DNA of 6,180 nt from Rhodospirillales bacterium. GTDB lineage: Bacteria; Pseudomonadota; Alphaproteobacteria; Acetobacterales; Acetobacteraceae. Position 1 is the first letter of the stretch; each line of letters opens with the position of its first letter. A program made the position numbers and the translations under genes. The notes beneath the pieces are model-generated. The model was not told where the DNA came from. It made no database searches and saw only the letters and a list, made by a program, of their open reading frames with translations. The DNA is taken from assembly GCA_015654825.1 (NCBI GenBank), contig JAATGE010000441.1, forward strand, positions 1 to 6,180, written 5' to 3'. This document shows, in pieces, positions 1 through 5,453 of the stretch.

Positions 1-127
1 CAGGGCTCTGCCCTGGACCCGCTGGGGCCTGAGGCCCCAGACCCCCGATATGGGGGGGAATACTCCCGCCGCGCAGCGCTAACGACAGCGGCGGCACGCC
101 GTCGGGGGTCCAGGGGGCAGAGCCCCT
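1..127. repeat. Facing pair of REP-like hairpin elements
   Basis: Two copies of one hairpin repeat face each other here. The forward copy starts at base 1 with a perfect hairpin (CAGGGC-TCT-GCCCTG, 1-15), then TGGACCC, then a second perfect hairpin with a 9-bp stem (22-30 with 32-40). The reverse copy is read from 127 down to 69. It opens with the same GGGCTCTGCCC core (115-125 as its complement) and TGGACCC, has a middle hairpin (83-86 with 101-104 and 90-93 with 97-100), and ends in TTAGCGCTGCGCGG (complement of 69-82). A further short hairpin CCCCC-GATAT-GGGGG lies at 42-56. The core recurs at 2211-2270 and 6161-6173. The pairing resembles REP/BIME elements, which are non-coding and mobilised in trans; that identity is inference. 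The element may extend left of base 1. Confidence 0.8.
112..117 (+). promoter_or_regulatory. Possible Shine-Dalgarno for the EEP gene, inside the repeat
   Basis: AGGGGG ends 9 bases before the TTG at 127, a workable spacing. It lies within the reverse repeat copy and is half of its hairpin (GGGGC-AGA-GCCCC, 114-126), so the repeat may both supply the ribosome site and bury it in structure. Whether it is used is unproven. Confidence 0.35.
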
Positions 128-978
128 TGGCCTTCTTCCTTGCCTGCCTTTTCGTTTCGCTACCCACCCTTGCCGACGTCAAAATCGCCACCTGGAACCT
201 CAACTGGTTCACGCTGCGGCCGCCGCACGATGCGGAGCTGCCGGCCGACGTCCATCCCCGCACCGCCGCGGATATCGCCGCGCTGCACCGCTATGCCGAT
301 ATGCTGGCCGCCGATGTCGTGGCGTTCGAGGAAGTCGACGGCCCGCAGGCCGCGGCCAAACTGTTCGATCCCGCGCGCTACAGTATCGTTACGATCCACC
401 AGGATGTCGTGCAGCAGGTCGGCCTCGCCGTGCGCCACCCGATCGCGGTGCGGCAGAACGATGATCTTGCGGCGCTGGATGTAGAGCCGCCGGAGGCGCC
501 CCACCGCCTGCGGCACGGACTGGATGCGACGCTGACTTTTCCCGGTGGCGCCGCGTTGCGCGTGCTGGCGGTGCATTTGAAAACCGGTTGCCATACCGAC
601 CATCTGCGGCGCAGCAAGCGCGCGGAATGCACGCTGTTCGCGCGGCAAATACCGCTGCTCGCGGACTGGATCGGCGCCCGCGCGGCGGAGGGCGTGGCCT
701 TCGCGGTGCTCGGCGATTTCAACCGCGTGCTCGACGATCCGGAGGAGCTTTCCACCGCCCTGGCGGCCGCGGCGCCACTGACGCGCGCGACCGACGGCAG
801 CAGCGATCCGTGCTGGGGCGGCGGCGCGTTCATCGACCATATTTTCCTCGGCGGCCCGGCGCGCGCCTGGCTGGTGCCGGGCAGCCTGCGCGTGCAGACC
901 TACCGATCGACCGATGAAAGCGACCGCGAACGATTGAGCGATCACTGCCCCGTGTCGGTTAAATTGATTCTTAAATGA
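127..978 (+). CDS. Secreted endonuclease/exonuclease/phosphatase (EEP) family protein
   Basis: This is a metal-dependent phosphoesterase of the EEP fold (DNase I / exonuclease III superfamily), 283 residues. The expected active-site set is visible: WNLNW with N24, FEEVDG with E69, VHLKT with H150, GDFNR with D197 and N199, IDH with D237, and LSDH with D272/H273. The substrate (nucleic acid, phospholipid or other phosphoester) cannot be told from the family. Residues 2-16 form a hydrophobic stretch ending PTLA before DVK, like the core and cleavage site of a Sec signal peptide, so it probably acts outside the cytoplasm. The start is odd. TTG 127 is the only ATG/GTG/TTG in this frame between base 1 and the catalytic N24, it sits at the repeat edge, and the signal lacks the usual basic N-terminal part. 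The frame is open to base 1, so the true start could lie outside the window. A pepsin-like gene follows 61 bp downstream. Confidence 0.85.
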   Translation: MAFFLACLFVSLPTLADVKIATWNLNWFTLRPPHDAELPADVHPRTAADIAALHRYADMLAADVVAFEEVDGPQAAAKLFDPARYSIVTIHQDVVQQVGLAVRHPIAVRQNDDLAALDVEPPEAPHRLRHGLDATLTFPGGAALRVLAVHLKTGCHTDHLRRSKRAECTLFARQIPLLADWIGARAAEGVAFAVLGDFNRVLDDPEELSTALAAAAPLTRATDGSSDPCWGGGAFIDHIFLGGPARAWLVPGSLRVQTYRSTDESDRERLSDHCPVSVKLILK

Positions 979-1026
979 ATGCGGGCGCCGCTATATTCCG
1001 CCGAGGGAAATGCGTCACAGCCGCGC

Positions 1027-1035
1027 GGAGGGAGG
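1027..1035 (+). promoter_or_regulatory. Strong Shine-Dalgarno fixing the pepsin-like start
   Basis: GGAGGGAGG lies just before the ATG at 1040; its first GGAGG is 8 bases away, its second 4. An in-frame ATG at 1010 would extend the protein by 10 residues, but this site lies downstream of it, so the 1040 start is preferred. Confidence 0.75.
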
Positions 1036-1039
1036 CGCC

Positions 1040-2197
1040 ATGCCGGATCCCGTCAGGATCAGCATCGATAATCTTACCGCGGTCAGACAGTTTACCGCGA
1101 CGATCGCGGTCGGGGCCAACGCGACATTGCTGAAGATGCTGCTGGATACAGGTAGCAGCACGCTCGCGGCCTCGCGCGCCGCGTATAATCCCGACGCGGA
1201 CGCCACCGCAACCCACACCAAGCTGCTGCAGACCGCGCAATATGGCGCGAGCGCCATGACCGGTGGCGTGATCAATACGTCCCTGGCCCTGACCGGCAGC
1301 GATCAAGCGGCGGCGGTGACACTGGCCGGTGCCCAAATGGCCGTTACCTACGATACGCGACCGGACAATTTCGCCGGTGCGCACGGCATTATCGGCCTTG
1401 CCTACAAGTCGCTGGAAAACGCGTTTCAAATGCCGGCCGATACCTGGCAGAACCAGTATGGCGCCGGGCAGACCTATCTCGGTACCAAGGCCGACGTGCC
1501 GACGCTGTTCGACCAGCTTGCCGACGCCAACCTGTGTAGCAACAAATTTGCTTTTCGCGTCAGCCGCTCGGTCAAATGCGCCGCGCAGGCGGACCCGGCG
1601 GCCGACCCGCTGAACAGCGGCATTTTTGTCGTCGGAGGCGGCGCCGAATGCACCGATCTTTACACGGGCCCGTTCAAGCCGGTGGCGATCGTGCATGAGA
1701 AATATTATAATACCAACCTGATTTCCATTCAGGTCGGCAGCCAGCCGGCCATTGCCGTGGCACCGCCCGCCGCCGACAGCCAGGCCGTATCGAACTCCAT
1801 TGTCGACAGCGGCGCCTACCTGCTGGTGCTGGACCAACCGGTGTACGAACAGGTGCTGGCATCGTTCGCCGCCATCGATCCGGGTCTCGCCGGCCATTTG
1901 AAGAACTTTGCGCAGTACGGCATCAACGGCGGCGATCAGGCGGTCATCGACCTGGCCGCGTGGCCGACAATTACGCTCACTTTGCAGGGCAGCGGCGGCG
2001 CCGACGTACCGCTGACGGTCGAGCCGCGGGACTACTGGCAGCTCGATGCGAACTCGAAAGGTGTGGCCGTCGTGGCGATCTGCGGCGACGGCTATATGTT
2101 CGGCGGCCAGTCGCTTCTGGGCCTGCCGCTGTTTTGCGGAAAGTATGTGGTGTTCGACCGTGCCTCGGGCGTGATTGAGTTTGCGGAGGGAAGGTGA
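1040..2197 (+). CDS. Pepsin-family (A1) aspartic protease homologue, no signal peptide
   Basis: This 385-residue protein matches the two-lobed pepsin plan along its length. In order it has LLDTGSS (catalytic D36), a flap QYGASAMTGG (Y68, matching pepsin Tyr75 in YGTGSMTG), IIGLAYKSLE (residues 117-126, pepsin GILGLAYPS), a GIFVVGGG strand, NSIVDSGAYLL (catalytic D256), and YMFGG...YVVFDRASGVIEFA near the C-terminus, matching the hydrophobic-hydrophobic-Gly and VFDR end of pepsins. D36 is close to the N-terminus as in mature pepsin, so there is no propeptide, and no signal peptide is seen; a cytoplasmic enzyme is inferred. Characterised bacterial pepsins such as shewasin A also lack both. The second motif is DSGA instead of the usual D[TS]G[ST]. 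The protein is about 60 residues longer than mature pepsin. The target is unknown. It may be co-transcribed with the EEP gene upstream; the hairpin repeat 13 bp downstream could end the transcript. Confidence 0.88.
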   Translation: MPDPVRISIDNLTAVRQFTATIAVGANATLLKMLLDTGSSTLAASRAAYNPDADATATHTKLLQTAQYGASAMTGGVINTSLALTGSDQAAAVTLAGAQMAVTYDTRPDNFAGAHGIIGLAYKSLENAFQMPADTWQNQYGAGQTYLGTKADVPTLFDQLADANLCSNKFAFRVSRSVKCAAQADPAADPLNSGIFVVGGGAECTDLYTGPFKPVAIVHEKYYNTNLISIQVGSQPAIAVAPPAADSQAVSNSIVDSGAYLLVLDQPVYEQVLASFAAIDPGLAGHLKNFAQYGINGGDQAVIDLAAWPTITLTLQGSGGADVPLTVEPRDYWQLDANSKGVAVVAICGDGYMFGGQSLLGLPLFCGKYVVFDRASGVIEFAEGR

Positions 2198-2210
2198 AGG
2201 GAAGGAAGGC

Positions 2211-2270
2211 CAGGGCTCTGCCCTGGACCCGCTGGGGACAAGTCCCCAGACCCCATTTAGCGCTGCGCGG
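2211..2270 (+). repeat. REP-like hairpin element, complete copy; possible bidirectional terminator
   Basis: This 60-bp copy fills the gap between the convergent pepsin-like and cytochrome genes. It shows the hairpin CAGGGC-TCT-GCCCTG (2211-2225), TGGACCC, a second perfect hairpin CTGGGGAC-AA-GTCCCCAG (2232-2249), and the end module TTAGCGCTGCGCGG (2257-2270), two bases from the cytochrome stop codon. The end module matches the complement of 69-82 exactly over 14 bases. The position between two gene ends and the two stable stems suggest a role in ending transcription or protecting 3' ends. There is no T-run for a classical intrinsic terminator, so that role is inference. Confidence 0.8.
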
Positions 2271-2272
2271 CT

Positions 2273-4159
2273 TCAAAGCGTCTTCATGTACTCCACCAGC
2301 GCCCACCGCTCCGCGTCGGTCAGTGCGGCGTTGCCGTAATCGTGCCCCTCGTTCGAGTTGCCGTCGACCGGCTTGCCGTTTACGTCGCGGGCGACGAAGA
2401 GAAAGCTGTTCTCGGCTGACTGGTCCGGCACGAAACCGACATTCTTCGGATCGAACTCGCGTGTGCCGGTGTAAAAACTCGCGCGCCGCTGCGCCGGCGG
2501 CAGCAGCAGTTCGTACAGCGATACCACCGAGCCGTTATGCAAATAGGGCGCGGTGGCCCAGATACCTTGCAGCGGCCGGCTCTTATAGACAAGCTTCGGA
2601 TTCTGCGGATCCGGCTCCTGGTAATGCAGGCATAGCTGCCGGCGCACTTCTTTCGGATCGACTCCCGGGAAAACCTGGAACGGCAGCGGCAGGCCGCGGT
2701 TGATGCCGAACACGCCTTCGAACCCGGTCGCAACCAGATCGATCTTGTTAGCCAGCAGCGCGCCCGCGACCGAGTTCGCCACCATGTCCACGTTGAATGC
2801 CTTGTCGGCGAATGGCGTGCCGGTAACGATACTGCCCTTGGTGCCCTGCATCAGGCCGGTCTCGGCCTGGTCGAGCACCGCGTTGCAGGTCATCCACATG
2901 TCGGTGTTGGTCGGCGCATCCTTCGGGTTGTCGGAATGGAATTTCTTCAGCGTCACCTTGTAGGGTTCGGTGAGGCTGGCCGGAATGGCGGGCACGATGT
3001 GGCAACTGTCGCAATGTTTGCCGAGGAACAGCGCGGCGCCGGTCTTCGCCAGCGCCTGGTCGATGGGCGGGAACGCGGCGGGCCAGGTCGGCGGTTTCAG
3101 CCAGCCCAACTCCTCCTCCATGCCGACCAGATGTGGTTCGTTCAGGCTCGATCCGTAGCCGCCGAGGCCCGGGTCCGGCTTGATGGTGATGTCGGCGAAC
3201 ACGCCGATCACTTCGCCGGTATTGCGGCCGAGGCCGCCGATATCGAAATCGTTTTGCGGCCCCGATCCGACCTTCTTGTTGGCGGCGAGGCCGTTCCATT
3301 CCACCCTGTCCTGTTGCGGCACGTTCCACAGGAACGGGTAGCTCACCGGCGCGTCGGCGGGGTTGCCGATCTGGTTGGCCGGGCTGTTGGCCATTGCCAC
3401 CGCGGCGACCTTGTTGAAGATATGGCCGATCGCGTCCAGGCGTCCGTACCCGTAACGGATTGGCGCCGCGTTGAGGCGAGCGATGTAGGCGTTCCAGTCG
3501 GACAGGCTCTGCATGGCGGCGCGCAATTTGTCGGCGTCGCCGGCGGGGGTGTTGTCGCCAAGCACCTTGGCCGCGAAACGCTTGAATTTGTCCGGGTCGG
3601 TGCGGGTGTTCTGCAAGGCGCGATCGAGCGCTTCGGTAAACGACTGGAAATCCGCGAGCGTCGGCCCGCCCTCGATGCGCGACAGCGTGCCCTTGTAGCC
3701 GAGCACTGCCGTGTGGCAGGCGGAGCAATTCATTCCGACCCACGGCTCGCGATCGGATTGGCCGGTTTTCCATTGCAGTTTCGTGATCGACAAGCTGGTG
3801 TCCGACTGGCAGTCGACGGCAAAGCCCAGCGGCAAGGCGCGATCGAGCGGGCAGGACGGATCGGGGCCGACCCAGCCAGCGGTCGGGTTCGGCAAATAAC
3901 GGAAGCTTGCGATGTAGGTGGGATCAAGGAACGGCGCGGCCGCGTCGGGTTGTTCCAGCGCGTCGAACCAGGCTTGCGGGATTAGCCGCGAGCCCTGCGA
4001 GGTAGTGTACCACGCGATGGTTTGTGCCTGTGTCCAGCCCTGCGCGCCGGCTGTGTCGCCGCCGCCGCCGGAATTACCGTCCCACGGCACGCTGCAGCGC
4101 GCGCCGGCGATTGCCGGCAAGGCGAGCACCACCAGCAGCGATCGCGCCAAAGAGCCCAT
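2273..4159 (-). CDS. RoxA-like dihaem c-type cytochrome (dihaem cytochrome c peroxidase-like family)
   Basis: This 628-residue secreted protein has two covalent haem sites, CSACH (C145-H149) and CDSCH (C383-H387). Around them are features I recall from the RoxA (rubber oxygenase) / MauG-like family: SQGSRLIPQAWFDALEQ near residue 60, WVGMNCSACHT, APVSYPFLWNVPQQDRVEWNG, LGRNTGEVIGVFADI, and APYLHNGSVVSLYELL with Y539 and H541. RoxA itself cleaves polyisoprene oxidatively, but most relatives have no known substrate, so rubber degradation should not be assumed; peroxidase or oxygenase chemistry is the family-level expectation. A Sec signal (MGSLARSLLVVLALPAIAGA) places it in the periplasm or outside the cell, followed by a Gly-rich linker. 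A segment before the first haem carries two extra cysteines (SCPLDRALPLGFAVDCQ), possibly a disulfide. The ATG at 4159 is chosen over one at 4258 because GGGAGG lies 5 bases before it and the signal peptide starts there. Confidence 0.85.
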   Translation of the reverse strand: MGSLARSLLVVLALPAIAGARCSVPWDGNSGGGGDTAGAQGWTQAQTIAWYTTSQGSRLIPQAWFDALEQPDAAAPFLDPTYIASFRYLPNPTAGWVGPDPSCPLDRALPLGFAVDCQSDTSLSITKLQWKTGQSDREPWVGMNCSACHTAVLGYKGTLSRIEGGPTLADFQSFTEALDRALQNTRTDPDKFKRFAAKVLGDNTPAGDADKLRAAMQSLSDWNAYIARLNAAPIRYGYGRLDAIGHIFNKVAAVAMANSPANQIGNPADAPVSYPFLWNVPQQDRVEWNGLAANKKVGSGPQNDFDIGGLGRNTGEVIGVFADITIKPDPGLGGYGSSLNEPHLVGMEEELGWLKPPTWPAAFPPIDQALAKTGAALFLGKHCDSCHIVPAIPASLTEPYKVTLKKFHSDNPKDAPTNTDMWMTCNAVLDQAETGLMQGTKGSIVTGTPFADKAFNVDMVANSVAGALLANKIDLVATGFEGVFGINRGLPLPFQVFPGVDPKEVRRQLCLHYQEPDPQNPKLVYKSRPLQGIWATAPYLHNGSVVSLYELLLPPAQRRASFYTGTREFDPKNVGFVPDQSAENSFLFVARDVNGKPVDGNSNEGHDYGNAALTDAERWALVEYMKTL

Positions 4160-4164
4160 GCGTA

Positions 4165-4170
4165 CCTCCC
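4165..4170 (-). promoter_or_regulatory. Shine-Dalgarno fixing the cytochrome start
   Basis: On the minus strand GGGAGG lies 5 bases before the ATG at 4159. It supports this start over the longer reading from 4258, whose extra 33 residues precede the signal peptide and look non-coding. Confidence 0.7.
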
Positions 4171-4190
4171 GTCCCCACGCCCTGGGGTTA

Positions 4191-4218
4191 CGGATAAGTA
4201 ACATGCCACAACATTCAA
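4191..4218 (-). promoter_or_regulatory. Weak candidate sigma-70-like promoter for the cytochrome gene
   Basis: On the minus strand TTGAAT (4218-4213) and TATCCG (4196-4191) are separated by 16 bases, about 30 bases upstream of the start codon. The -10 box is a poor match, so this is only the best candidate in the gap. Nothing else was recognised in 4160-4271. Confidence 0.25.
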
Positions 4219-4271
4219 GCGCAACGCCCCGCCGCGCGACTTTCGTCCGGAGTCGCAACGCTAATCGAACA

Positions 4272-4318
4272 AAGTTTTTTGGTTCTTTTTTTCAAAAAAG
4301 AACGTCTTTTTGAAACTT
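4272..4318. terminator. AT-rich hairpin, probable intrinsic terminator
   Basis: A perfect 10-bp stem (GTTCTTTTTT 4282-4291 with AAAAAAGAAC 4294-4303) is flanked by outer arms AAGTTT (4272-4277) and AAACTT (4313-4318). It starts 4 bases beyond the stop codon of the minus-strand gene at 4322-4861 and stands out sharply from the GC-rich surroundings. The T-run after the stem (TCTTTTT) is on the plus strand, so the classical terminator shape fits plus-strand transcription better. Read on the minus strand it could still end transcription of the upstream gene and isolate the cytochrome gene. Confidence 0.55.
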
Positions 4319-4321
4319 CTG

Positions 4322-4861
4322 CTAACGACTGCCCGGCCAAGGCACCCGGTACTGCCCGCCGGAAATGCCGATGTAAGCGTCCAGATTATCGTTAGGATGC
4401 ACGTGCAGAGTGACGTCGTAGGCGTCGTACTGTGCGGTGCCGGGCTTGTGGCCGGGCGCATAGGGCAGCAATCCGCCCACCTGTCCCGTAGCACCGGCGA
4501 CCGATAGGTCGACCTTGCCCGGGACCAGCGGCATGATGACGGCGCCGTCGAAACTGTGGCCGTCGTGCGTGGCGACGCCGGCCGATACATAGCCGTGCAC
4601 GTTGCGGGCGAAATCGGAAAAACTGTAGGCGTTAGGCGGCGCGGTGGGTGTGACCGCGACGGTGCCGGCGGGGCCGTTCTGCACCGGCGCCACCGCCAGG
4701 TCGAACGGGTCGTTGGTGGAGGCGCCGTAAGGGGTGGTGTAAAGATACCGCGATGCCGGCGCCGCGGCAGCCGGTTGCGCGCCGGCCAACCGGGCCCATG
4801 CCAGCACCAGCGCGCCGGCGGCACACGAAATGCCGAAGCAACGCCAGCCGCGCTCACCCAT
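4322..4861 (-). CDS. Small secreted protein of unknown function
   Basis: I do not recognise the family. The 179-residue product starts with a basic and hydrophobic signal sequence (MGERGWRCFGISCAAGALVL...) with a likely cleavage at AGA before QPAAAAP. The mature part is rich in Gly, Ala, Val, Tyr and His. It alternates polar and hydrophobic residues in short blocks such as VHGYVSAGVATHDG, GAVIMPLVPGKVDLSVAG and DAYIGISGGQYRV, consistent with beta strands. It could be a small periplasmic beta protein or a reduced outer-membrane barrel; this is inference. ATG 4861 is preferred over GTG 4867 because AGGTG lies just before the ATG. It diverges from the gene at 4981 and is followed at once by the AT-rich hairpin, so it is probably a single-gene unit. 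The signal peptide, even GC use and a start with a ribosome site favour a real gene. Confidence 0.65.
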   Translation of the reverse strand: MGERGWRCFGISCAAGALVLAWARLAGAQPAAAAPASRYLYTTPYGASTNDPFDLAVAPVQNGPAGTVAVTPTAPPNAYSFSDFARNVHGYVSAGVATHDGHSFDGAVIMPLVPGKVDLSVAGATGQVGGLLPYAPGHKPGTAQYDAYDVTLHVHPNDNLDAYIGISGGQYRVPWPGSR

Positions 4862-4980
4862 GGTCACCTAGCCGTCCCCGTCGCTGCCCTGGCGCATTGC
4901 CGCGGTTTTCAATACCACCGCACCCGCGCGAGACGGCATATCACGGCCGGCGTCGCCACCAAGCTACGAAAGGTTGCCGA
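4862..4980. promoter_or_regulatory. Divergent intergenic region, presumed promoters
   Basis: This 119-bp gap lies between two genes read away from each other, so promoters for both are expected. On the minus strand TTGGTG (4962-4957) and TATGCC (4940-4935) with 16 bases between are a weak candidate for the gene ending at 4322. For the plus-strand gene, GAAAGG (4968-4973) lies 7 bases before ATG 4981 as a Shine-Dalgarno. No convincing plus-strand promoter or operator palindrome was seen. Confidence 0.35.
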
Positions 4981-5373
4981 ATGATGCCCCGCCCTGCCCT
5001 GGTGCTCGCGCTGCTGGCCAGCGGCGCCGCCGCCCCGGCCGACGCCGCCTGGCTTTACTGCACCGCCACCGGCAGCAACGGCAGCGGCGCGATCGCCTAC
5101 CAGACCACGGTCGCCAATGTCGGCGCCGTTGCGCCGCCGCGCATGGCGCAGTTGCAGCAGCGCCTGGTGGCGCATGTCGGCCAGGCCGACCCCGAGGCGC
5201 ACGGCGTGCGCGCGGCCTGCTTCAGCTTCGACGACCAGCTTTCGGCGGAGTCGCACTATTCCGCGGCGCTGGGCGGTGTCGCGCACCGCCTAGGCTGGGA
5301 CCATGTGATCGTGGTGACGCCGGAGACGAGGCTGGCCAACACCGACATCGTCGACGAACCGTCGCGGCCATAG
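4981..5373 (+). CDS. Small secreted protein of unknown function
   Basis: I do not recognise the family. The 130-residue product opens with a signal peptide (MMPRPALVLALLASGAAAPADA, likely cut before AWLYC). The mature part has two cysteines, C27 (WLYCTATG) and C80 (RAACFSFDD), which could form a disulfide, and ends in a GWDHVIVVTPETRLAN segment. The pattern of a small periplasmic protein with one disulfide is inference. GAAAGG at 4968-4973 gives ATG 4981 a 7-base spacing; the adjacent ATG at 4984 is also possible. The last residues, DEPSRP, and the TAG stop lie in the first unit of a 24-bp tandem repeat, so the C-terminus is probably recent or variable. It converges on the yceI-type gene, whose stop is 80 bp away. 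Confidence 0.65.
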   Translation: MMPRPALVLALLASGAAAPADAAWLYCTATGSNGSGAIAYQTTVANVGAVAPPRMAQLQQRLVAHVGQADPEAHGVRAACFSFDDQLSAESHYSAALGGVAHRLGWDHVIVVTPETRLANTDIVDEPSRP

Positions 5374-5425
5374 AGCGACGAACCGTCGCGGCGATAGAGC
5401 CACGAACCGTCGCGGCCGCAGAGCG
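5354..5425 (+). repeat. Three tandem 24-bp repeats spanning a stop codon
   Basis: Three units (5354-5377, 5378-5401, 5402-5425) share ACGAACCGTCGCGGC. Units 2 and 3 each differ from unit 1 at two positions. Because 24 is a multiple of three, the frame of the upstream gene is kept and the units read DEPSRP-stop-S, DEPSRR-stop-S and HEPSRPQS. The first two carry TAG at the same place and the third has CAG. Simple slippage duplication is the plainest origin. Confidence 0.9.
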
Positions 5426-5428
5426 CGG

Positions 5429-5444
5429 CCGCGCCCCGGGGCGG
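5429..5444. terminator. GC-rich inverted repeat between convergent genes, possible terminator
   Basis: GCCCC-GGGGC at 5433-5442, with partly pairing flanks, lies just beyond the yceI-type stop codon and after the tandem repeat. Two GCGGCCGC palindromes (5412-5419 and 5425-5432) lie beside it. It could end transcription from either side, but the stem has almost no loop and no T-run follows, so support is weak. Confidence 0.25.
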
Positions 5445-5453
5445 ACGGGGCGG

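Noticed and set aside
1..127. Insertion sequence or transposase remnant
   Set aside because: No transposase coding sequence or target-site duplication is visible; the paired hairpin repeat explains the structure.
160..945. 261-codon minus-strand frame opposite the EEP gene
   Set aside because: The plus strand carries all EEP catalytic motifs; the antisense frame is Arg/Gln-rich shadow sequence.
992..997. TATATT as a -10 box for the pepsin-like gene
   Set aside because: No acceptable -35 lies at 16-18 bases; the candidates TTGATT (22 bases) and TTAAAT (15 bases) fit poorly, so no promoter is called.
971..1897. 308-codon minus-strand open frame opposite the pepsin-like gene
   Set aside because: It lies antisense to a gene with clear family motifs, its translation is Arg/Gly-rich with no recognisable domain, and such shadow frames are expected at this GC content.
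2936..3985. 349-codon plus-strand open frame opposite the cytochrome gene
   Set aside because: The minus-strand frame has haem motifs, a signal peptide and a ribosome site; the plus-strand translation shows none of these.
4261..4857. 198-codon minus-strand frame overlapping the 4322-4861 gene
   Set aside because: It has no signal peptide or ribosome site, is Pro/Arg/Thr-rich and runs into the AT-rich hairpin, giving a Lys/Phe tail; the overlapping frame from 4861 is better supported.
5412..5432. Two GCGGCCGC palindromes 5 bases apart as an operator or recombination site
   Set aside because: Short GC palindromes are common by chance in this composition, and one belongs to the tandem repeat; nothing else supports a specific site.
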